Positions 1-5,081 of a stretch of DNA of 10,358 nt are shown one piece after another. The translations under genes and the position numbers were made by a program. The notes beneath the pieces are model-generated. The model was not told where the DNA came from. It was given only the letters and a program-made list of their open reading frames with translations, and made no database searches. This stretch comes from Flavobacterium sp. UBA807 (GTDB taxonomy: Bacteria > Bacteroidota > Bacteroidia > Flavobacteriales > Flavobacteriaceae). The stretch is from positions 1-10,358 of the forward strand of contig DBIH01000184.1 in the NCBI GenBank assembly GCA_002296885.1, written 5' to 3'. Each line of letters opens with the position of its first letter. Position 1 is the stretch's first letter.

Positions 1-42
1 GACAGGGCTGAAATCATAAATTATATAAAATCGAAACTCTAA
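1..42 (+). CDS. Possible C-terminal tail of an upstream gene (partial)
   Basis: Reading from base 1 in frame 1 gives 13 sense codons (DRAEIINYIKSKL) and a TAA at 40-42. This stop touches the ATG of the thioesterase at 43 with no gap. The other two plus-strand frames are closed within the first 20 bases, and the residue mix looks like an ordinary charged C-terminus. The absence of any recognisable promoter before the thioesterase fits a shared transcript with translational coupling. Thirteen open codons can arise by chance, and no family can be named from so short a tail. Confidence 0.4.
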   Translation, partial: DRAEIINYIKSKL

Positions 43-783
43 ATGGCAATTTCAAAAGACTTTACTTCTATTCTGAAAAAGGATTGGGAAATTACTTTTC
101 TGCAATGTTATCCGAACGGTTATTTGAAATATACCGATTTGTGCAACATACTTCAGCTAACAGCCGGAGTTCACGCCGAATTGGGCGGATTGAGTTTTAC
201 GGATATGCAACAACATCAACAAGCCTGGGTTTTGAGCAGAATGCGTGTTGAGATAAAACGTTTACCAAAATGGAGAGATGTTGTTACCGTTAAAACCTGG
301 ATTAACTCGCTGGAGAATTCGCGCTCAATCCGTTGTCTTGAAATGTATGATGGTGATGAAAAGATTGTTGGCTGCGAAACCTTTTGGGCGGTATTTAATA
401 CAGAAACTCGTCGCCCGGAAAACCTGGCATTGGCGCATGATCATTTTGAAAAGTATCCAAATGATAAAGCAACTGAAATCCAGTTTTCCAAAATAGACAC
501 TAACATTGATAAAATACCTGTAACCAATAAAACGGTTCTTCTTTCGGATTTGGATATTGTAAACCATGCCAATAGCGTTAAATATCTCGAATGGTGTTTG
601 GATTATGCCGAACCAAGACTTCTTTTAAATCAACAACTGAAAAGTTTTGAAATGAATTACCTGAAAGAAGTTTCTTTGAATGAAACTATTTCTATTGAGA
701 AAAGCATTGCTCAAAATCCTCAAATTTTTACCGTTAATTCTTCAGAGAAAACTTGTTTTGCTTTACAACTGAACTGCAAATAA
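43..783 (+). CDS. Acyl-ACP thioesterase (double hotdog)
   Basis: This 246-residue protein is predicted to hydrolyse acyl-ACP to free fatty acid and ACP in the cytoplasm, ending chain elongation. Its length fits a bacterial FatA/FatB-like enzyme made of two hotdog halves, roughly residues 1-140 and 150-246. The N-terminal half has the family-like HAELGGLSF stretch near residues 44-52. The C-terminal half has DLDIVNHANSVKYLEW at 169-184, equivalent to the catalytic DxDxNxHxN region of plant enzymes. D171, N174, H175 and E183 are the likely active-site candidates. The asparagine sits one place nearer the histidine than in the plant DxNxH motif. The start is fixed by an in-frame stop at 40-42 immediately before the ATG. 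The gene probably shares a transcript with the gene to its left. Family assignment is firm; chain-length preference cannot be read. Confidence 0.9.
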   Translation: MAISKDFTSILKKDWEITFLQCYPNGYLKYTDLCNILQLTAGVHAELGGLSFTDMQQHQQAWVLSRMRVEIKRLPKWRDVVTVKTWINSLENSRSIRCLEMYDGDEKIVGCETFWAVFNTETRRPENLALAHDHFEKYPNDKATEIQFSKIDTNIDKIPVTNKTVLLSDLDIVNHANSVKYLEWCLDYAEPRLLLNQQLKSFEMNYLKEVSLNETISIEKSIAQNPQIFTVNSSEKTCFALQLNCK

Positions 784-785
784 AC

Positions 786-975
786 GCTACTGCCATAGCC
801 CGGATTGTAGTGGAAATCCTTTTTCGTCAGTTCGAGTTTTTGTTTCACTTCTCGATACATCTCGTCATAAATGACGAGACACTCGAAGTGACGACACGAG
901 TGAAAGCAACAGCCGAACGAAACAAAAGTATCGAGAACCAGAAAAAGATTGAAACGCAAAGCCGGAATAGCTGCT
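786..975 (+). ncRNA. Structured intergenic element, possibly flavo-1-like RNA
   Basis: The ends of this element pair with each other. AGC (797-799) and CCGG (800-803) match CCGG (962-965) and GCT (970-972), leaving a 4-base bulge AATA. Inside, AATC plus TTTTTC (815-825) pairs with GAAAAAGATT (941-950). Further in are GTTC (830-833) with GAAC (935-938) and TTTTGTTTC (838-846) with GAAACAAAA (919-927). The conserved-looking flanks (TAGCCCGGATTG, GTGGAAATCC, then AAAGCCGGAATAGCTGCT) and variable middle resemble, from memory, a repeat common between flavobacterial genes and the published flavo-1 RNA family. I could not verify the family name. The element begins just after the thioesterase stop, so it may be a 3' UTR structure or an independent RNA. 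I saw no convincing promoter of its own. Strand is chosen from the remembered consensus. Confidence 0.55.
846..890. repeat. REP-like palindrome inside the structured element
   Basis: CTCGTCAT (861-868) and ATGACGAG (871-878) form a perfect inverted repeat. Outside it, CACTTC (846-851) pairs with GAAGTG (885-890) and GA (854-855) with TC (883-884) across a 2-base bulge. Competing pairings exist: TTCTCGATAC (849-858) is perfectly complementary to 928-937, CACTCG (880-885) to 897-902, and TTTCACT (843-849) to 899-905. The stacked palindromes suggest a dispersed REP-type unit lodged in the variable loop of the larger element. Copy number cannot be judged from one window. Confidence 0.6.
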
Positions 976-1019
976 AAATAAAAATCCCGCCTTGAAGACG
1001 GGATTTGCGTTATTTTTTT
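976..1019. terminator. Bidirectional rho-independent terminator
   Basis: AAATCCCG (982-989) and CGGGATTT (999-1006) form a perfect 8-bp stem with a 9-base loop. On the minus strand the stem starts 4 bases past the rprY stop and runs into TTTTTATTT, a strong terminator for rprXY. On the plus strand a seven-T run (1013-1019) follows the stem after a short gap, so it can also end the thioesterase and structured-element transcript. The plus-strand T run lies inside the rprY 3' end. Confidence 0.85.
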
Positions 1020-1711
1020 ACGACTAATCTAAAGCCTTCTCCGTGGATGTTGAGGATTTCAACATTTGGATCTTCTTTCAGGTATTTACGCAGCTTGGCG
1101 ATGTAAACGTCCATACTTCTTGAGGTGAAGTAGTTGTCTTCTCTCCAAATCTTTGTCAGTGCTAATTCTCTTGGCATTAAATCATTTTCGTAAGTAGCCA
1201 TCATTTTGAGCAGTTCAGACTCTTTTGGTGATAATTTAATTGGTTCGTTGTTATCGAATTTCAAGTAACGAAGTTTTGAATTCAAAAGGAACTTTCCGAT
1301 TTGGAATTCAAATTTTGCCGGTTCATTTTTGTTTTCGGCTGCTTTTCGCTGCATGATGGCTTTGATTTTCATCAGAAGAACATCGGAATCAAAAGGCTTG
1401 TTCAGATAGTCATCTGCTCCGACTTTGTATCCTTTGAGCACATCTTCTTTCATTGATTTAGCCGTTAAGAAAATTAAAGGCACATCCTTGTTTTTTTCTC
1501 TTATTTCCTTAGCCAGCGTGTAGCCATCTTTGTAAGGCATCATAACATCCAAAATACACAAATCAAAATTGTCTTTTTTGAATTTTTCAAAACCTTCCAT
1601 ACCATTTTTGGCCAAAGTGACATCAAAGTCATTTAATGACAGGAATTCTCTCAGAACTATTCCAAAGTTCTGATCGTCTTCGACTAGTAGTACTTTTTTG
1701 TTGTTTTCCAT
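1010..1711 (-). CDS. rprY: OmpR-family response regulator, RprY-like
   Basis: This 233-residue protein is a two-domain DNA-binding response regulator. The receiver domain (about 5-125) has the acidic pocket E11/D12, the phosphoacceptor D55 in LDVMMP, T83 in FLTAK and K105 in NKPF. A winged-helix OmpR/PhoB-type output domain covers about 133-230, including the late SRSMDVYIAKLRKYL recognition-helix region. The kinase gene lies 22 bases upstream, so the two are almost certainly co-transcribed and act as a pair. The receiver reads like Bacteroidota RprY in the MMPYKDGYTLA, SMKEDVLKG and GADDYLNKPF segments. The gene name rests on that memory; the OmpR-family call is firm. Transcription ends in the stem-loop just past the stop. 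Target genes cannot be read from sequence, though repeats upstream of the kinase gene are a candidate binding site. Confidence 0.93.
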   Translation of the reverse strand: MENNKKVLLVEDDQNFGIVLREFLSLNDFDVTLAKNGMEGFEKFKKDNFDLCILDVMMPYKDGYTLAKEIREKNKDVPLIFLTAKSMKEDVLKGYKVGADDYLNKPFDSDVLLMKIKAIMQRKAAENKNEPAKFEFQIGKFLLNSKLRYLKFDNNEPIKLSPKESELLKMMATYENDLMPRELALTKIWREDNYFTSRSMDVYIAKLRKYLKEDPNVEILNIHGEGFRLVVKK

Positions 1712-1733
1712 AGTAGTGTAATTTTTCTTTTTA

Positions 1734-3317
1734 TTAATTTATGAGTGGGACTTTAATTATAAATGTGCTTCCTTTTCCTTTTTCGCTTTCGACAAATATT
1801 TGACTGTTATGGTCATCTATAATTCTTTTGACATACGCTAAGCCTAAACCATGACCTTTTACATTATGTAAATCTCCTGTATGTTCCCTGTAGAATTTTT
1901 CAAAAATTCTTTTTTGTGCTGCTTTGCTCATTCCTGAGCCCTGATCTTTTATTTTGATAATTATAAACTCTTTTACATTCTCTGTCTCGATATCTATAAT
2001 TGGTTCTTCCGGTGAATATTTTATGGCATTATCCAGAATATTGACGATTACATTTGTGAAATGAACATCGTTTAATAAGACCGTTGATCTTGTGGCATTA
2101 AAATGTTTTGTTATCGTTCCGTTTCTGTCCTCAATAATCAAATTCACGTGCTCGATGGCATCTTCAATAATGTCATGAATATTATTCGATTCTTTATTGA
2201 TATCCAACTCTTTCTTTTCCAGTTTAGAAATACGCAATACATTCTCAACCTGTGCATGCATTCGTTTGTTTTCATCTTTAATCATTTGCATGTAACGAAG
2301 CACTTTTTCTTTGTCTTCAATGACTTTTGGGTTTTTCATCGCGTCCAATGCCAAATTTATAGTTGCAATAGGAGTTTTAAACTCATGTGTCATATTATTG
2401 ATGAAATCGGTTTTGATTTCAGAAATCTGACGCTGCTTTATTAATTGATTTAAGGCACTTGAATAGGCAATAATGATAATAAGCGTAAAGACGATCGACA
2501 ATATGCATATTCCAACTAATTCAGAAAACAAGAACTTCTTCTTTTGGGGAAATGTAACCAGCAATTGATATTTATTATTTCCTTCACTATCAATAAAAAT
2601 AGGAATGGAATACGTTGATTGTTTGTCGTACTTAAAACGCTCGCTTTTTATCTTAGTTGCCAATCCGTTACTGTAAACATTGAACTCGAAAGGTGTTTTA
2701 ACACCATATTCATTAAGTTCATCTGATAACATTTTTTGCAGTAATTCATTTGAAACTCTTTCTTGTATTGCTTTAGTTGCTGCAATATCTTTGAAAAACA
2801 TTTCAAACTGAGCGCTTTCCAATAAATCATTTCTACCTGATTTTTCAATTTTGATATCAGGTGCAACTCTTTGTTTTATGCTGGGATTGTCGACATTTCC
2901 ATTATAGATTTCAGTCTTTCTTTTTGAAGAGAAATTTTTAATTTTTAAGCTGTCTAATTTTTTATCAAAGAACGATGAACCTGTAATTCCGTAATCTTCG
3001 GAAATTATGCTGTTTGAATAAACTATTGTTTCATTTGTTCTGGAATCTCTCTGATAGTAACCAAATTCAAGGAAATCACTTTTTTGCGGTGTTTTACCTG
3101 TACTGTCTTTAAGATGATTGTACATTTCATAATAGGAATACCTTTCATGATCCTGTAATTTGTCGGCAACGTTTCCCAGAACTTGTTTTACATGATACTT
3201 AAATTGTTCTTCATTATTCTCAAAAGATTTATCAAACCAATACACCTGAACAAGTATGATGCCTATTAAAGACAAACTCATTAAAATAACAAGTAATCGG
3301 AAAAACAATTTATTCAT
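1734..3317 (-). CDS. rprX: Membrane sensor histidine kinase, RprX-like
   Basis: This 527-residue inner-membrane kinase is predicted to phosphorylate the RprY-like regulator encoded just downstream. It has a first transmembrane segment at about 6-28, a periplasmic region of about 235 residues, and a second transmembrane segment at about 266-285. A short linker of some 20 residues leads directly to the dimerisation helix, with H311 in NNMTHEFKTP as the phosphorylated histidine; I see no HAMP domain. The HATPase_c domain shows the N box around N430 (ILDNAIKYS), G1 at D458-G462 (DQGSG) and G2 at 488-492 (GHGLG). All catalytic motifs are intact. The periplasmic part matches no sensor family I recognise. 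coaE ends 70 bases upstream, so the kinase may be read through from coaE, from its own promoter, or both. Confidence 0.92.
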   Translation of the reverse strand: MNKLFFRLLVILMSLSLIGIILVQVYWFDKSFENNEEQFKYHVKQVLGNVADKLQDHERYSYYEMYNHLKDSTGKTPQKSDFLEFGYYQRDSRTNETIVYSNSIISEDYGITGSSFFDKKLDSLKIKNFSSKRKTEIYNGNVDNPSIKQRVAPDIKIEKSGRNDLLESAQFEMFFKDIAATKAIQERVSNELLQKMLSDELNEYGVKTPFEFNVYSNGLATKIKSERFKYDKQSTYSIPIFIDSEGNNKYQLLVTFPQKKKFLFSELVGICILSIVFTLIIIIAYSSALNQLIKQRQISEIKTDFINNMTHEFKTPIATINLALDAMKNPKVIEDKEKVLRYMQMIKDENKRMHAQVENVLRISKLEKKELDINKESNNIHDIIEDAIEHVNLIIEDRNGTITKHFNATRSTVLLNDVHFTNVIVNILDNAIKYSPEEPIIDIETENVKEFIIIKIKDQGSGMSKAAQKRIFEKFYREHTGDLHNVKGHGLGLAYVKRIIDDHNSQIFVESEKGKGSTFIIKVPLIN

Positions 3318-3321
3318 CGAA

Positions 3322-3353
3322 CAAATTTAACATTTTAACATTTAAGCAATAAA
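3322..3353 (-). promoter_or_regulatory. Candidate Bacteroidota promoter for rprX
   Basis: On the minus strand TAAATTTG (3322-3329) exactly fits the -7 consensus TAnnTTTG. The best -33 candidate is the imperfect ATTG at 3347-3350, 17 bases upstream. The -7 element ends only 4 bases before the ATG, so a start set by it would give a nearly leaderless message. That and the AT-rich background keep this tentative. Confidence 0.3.
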
Positions 3354-3355
3354 TA

Positions 3356-3373
3356 CATTAACCAAACATTAAC
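3356..3373 (-). promoter_or_regulatory. PhoB-box-like direct repeat upstream of rprX
   Basis: The minus strand reads GTTAATG-TTTG-GTTAATG, two identical 7-base repeats with a 4-base spacer, an 11-base period. OmpR/PhoB-family regulators bind direct repeats of this geometry. The site lies just upstream of the expected -33 region of the candidate rprX promoter. A second, 8-base tandem repeat (TTTAACAT twice, plus strand 3326-3341) follows closer to the gene. A role as an RprY autoregulatory site is inference. Confidence 0.35.
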
Positions 3374-3387
3374 ATCTTACTTATAAA

Positions 3388-3972
3388 TTATTGATTTGTC
3401 AATATTTTAAGAATTTCATCGGTTTGTTTATAGGTTTCTTTAACAGAAATGTTATGAATTACAAAATTACTTTTTGCAATTCGCTGTTCGTCAGACCATT
3501 GGTTTTGTATTCGTTTTAAGACAGATTCTCTGTCTGTTTTATCACGTTCAATTACCCGTTGAAGTCGGGTTTCTAATGGAGAAGTCACAGTTATTACAGC
3601 ATAACAAAATTTATAGCTTCCACTTTCAAATAATATAGCGGCTTCTTTAAAAACAAAAGGAAAGTTGTTATGATTTTTTAGCCATTCATCAAAGTCATTT
3701 TTTACTAATGGATGCACAATTGCATTTAGCTTTTTTAGTTTGTCCGGATTATTAAAAACAAGTTTTGAAAGCTTTTCGCGGTCGATAGTATCGTTTTCAA
3801 TAATTTCTTTGCCAAATGTTAGAGAGACTGCCTGAACTACTTCATTAGTATTCATTATTTTTTTTGCCTCATCATCAGCAATGTAAACCGGATAACCTAA
3901 TGATTGCAGATAATTTGCAACCAATGTTTTCCCACTTCCTATTCCACCAGTTAATCCGATTACTTTTGTCAT
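3388..3972 (-). CDS. coaE: Dephospho-CoA kinase
   Basis: This 194-residue cytoplasmic enzyme performs the last step of CoA synthesis, ATP-dependent phosphorylation of the 3'-hydroxyl of dephospho-CoA. The Walker A loop is GGIGSGKT at residues 9-16 and follows directly after the first strand (MTKVIGLT). The acidic segment YIADDEA around D33 matches the conserved catalytic aspartate region of CoaE, and IVHPL around H87 matches the usual VHP motif. Length is normal for the family (about 200). The start ATG (3970-3972) overlaps the glycosyltransferase stop in an ATGA arrangement, so translation is probably coupled to that gene. Nothing suggests loss of function. Confidence 0.95.
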   Translation of the reverse strand: MTKVIGLTGGIGSGKTLVANYLQSLGYPVYIADDEAKKIMNTNEVVQAVSLTFGKEIIENDTIDREKLSKLVFNNPDKLKKLNAIVHPLVKNDFDEWLKNHNNFPFVFKEAAILFESGSYKFCYAVITVTSPLETRLQRVIERDKTDRESVLKRIQNQWSDEQRIAKSNFVIHNISVKETYKQTDEILKILTNQ

Positions 3973-4973
3973 GATTTTACTTTAAAAAATAATTCAGGAA
4001 ATGCAATTTCAGGTTTTTGCTTTAACAAAATGACTTTGATGTAAGAATTTAAAAAGCCGTTACCATAACCAAAGAATTGTTTGAAGACAGCAATTAAGGA
4101 TAAAGTCCCAATTTTAAAGCTTTTATTTTGAGTAGCTGATGTTAGTAGGATTAAAAAGAAATAAAAAACATAACAAAGAATTGGCAATATAAGACCAAAA
4201 GCTAAAGCTATAATTGAAAAATAAATACCAATGATAAAAAGTGAAGGAAAGAAAAATGTAAGTTTACTATACTCAGGATACCAACTGTTTAATATTGGCC
4301 TTGCTTTACCAAATTTATTTACCTGAATTGAAAATTTATCCCAGTCTATTCTTCTTTTGTGATAAACAAAAGCTTTTGAAAATAGTCGGGTTTCATATCC
4401 CATTTTCCATAATCTAATACTCAAATCGGGATCCTCTCCAGGATGGATATTACCAAAGCCCTTTGAGGCTTCAAAAGCTTTTTTGGAAATCCCCATATTA
4501 AAACTTCGGGGCTGGAATTTATTAATTTTTTCTGAACCTCCTCTAATTCCTCCGGTGGTTAAAAATGAAGTCATTGCAAAGTTAATAGCTTTCTGAATAT
4601 CTGAAAATGAATCTAACGCAGCATCTGAACCTCCATAACAATCAACATAGTTTTGTGAAAGTTCTTTTTCAACTTCAGTTAGGTATTGTTTTGGTATGAT
4701 GCAATCAGAATCAAATATTATGAAATAGTCACCTTTTGCCTTTTTCATTCCAAAATTCCTTGAGTCTCCGGGTCCTGAATTCTCTTTAAAATAATAAGAA
4801 ATGTTTAACTTATCGTTAAATCTTTCAACTTCATCTTTGCAACTTATTACAGAGCCATCTTCAACTATTACAATTTCATATTCTTTATTATAACCTGAAA
4901 TAAAAAGACTTTCTAAAAGTTCTTTAATCTCGTCAGGTCTATTGTAAACAGGAATAATAATTGAAAAATACAT
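3969..4973 (-). CDS. Membrane-anchored family 2 glycosyltransferase
   Basis: This 334-residue protein has a GT-A fold domain at about 1-220. It starts with FSIIIPVYNRP (4-13), followed by the nucleotide-binding D39 (VEDGS), the metal-binding DSD at 88-90, and the likely catalytic-base region GED at 179-181 (HPGEDPDLSIRLW). These identify a GT2 enzyme that transfers a sugar from a nucleotide-sugar. A hydrophobic block at about 239-278 should form one or two membrane helices, leaving a basic tail (KVILLKQKPEIAFPELFFKVKS region) probably in the cytoplasm. It overlaps coaE by 4 bases and probably heads the transcript that continues into coaE and perhaps rprXY. Donor and acceptor cannot be inferred. 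No other polysaccharide genes are in the window. Confidence 0.88.
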   Translation of the reverse strand: MYFSIIIPVYNRPDEIKELLESLFISGYNKEYEIVIVEDGSVISCKDEVERFNDKLNISYYFKENSGPGDSRNFGMKKAKGDYFIIFDSDCIIPKQYLTEVEKELSQNYVDCYGGSDAALDSFSDIQKAINFAMTSFLTTGGIRGGSEKINKFQPRSFNMGISKKAFEASKGFGNIHPGEDPDLSIRLWKMGYETRLFSKAFVYHKRRIDWDKFSIQVNKFGKARPILNSWYPEYSKLTFFFPSLFIIGIYFSIIALAFGLILPILCYVFYFFLILLTSATQNKSFKIGTLSLIAVFKQFFGYGNGFLNSYIKVILLKQKPEIAFPELFFKVKS

Positions 4974-5011
4974 CTAATAGCTTTTATAGTTTTACCTATG
5001 GCCTTCGATAA

Positions 5012-5019
5012 CAAAGATA
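5012..5019 (-). promoter_or_regulatory. Candidate -7 element for the glycosyltransferase-coaE transcript
   Basis: The minus strand reads TATCTTTG, an exact TAnnTTTG match, about 39 bases before the glycosyltransferase ATG. It sits just after the T9SS gene terminator, where a new transcript must begin. No well-spaced -33 TTTG is visible: the nearest TTTG is only 9 bases upstream, in the terminator T tract. Confidence 0.4.
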
Positions 5020-5029
5020 AGAGTTATGC

Positions 5030-5062
5030 AAAAAAAAACCACCTAAAAAATTAGGTGGTTTT
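5030..5062 (-). terminator. Rho-independent terminator of the T9SS protein gene
   Basis: AAAACCACCTAA (5035-5046) and TTAGGTGGTTTT (5051-5062) form a perfect 12-bp stem with a 4-base loop. On the minus strand it is followed by an uninterrupted T run (complement of A at 5030-5038). It begins 20 bases past the stop of the secreted-protein gene. Confidence 0.9.
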
Positions 5063-5081
5063 AAGTTTAAATTTATCTAAA

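Noticed and set aside
278..567. Open frames on both strands inside the thioesterase gene
   Set aside because: They are shadows of a gene with a clear family match in another frame; neither has recognisable motifs.
720..977. Two overlapping open frames (720-959 minus, 753-977 plus) across the thioesterase 3' end and the structured element
   Set aside because: They run through a palindromic non-coding region and the end of a real gene, with no family resemblance; the openness follows from the paired sequence.
2103..2866. Open frames within rprX (2103-2444 plus, 2648-2866 minus)
   Set aside because: They lie fully inside an intact kinase gene and have low-complexity, Phe- and Lys-rich translations typical of AT-rich antisense or off-frame reading.
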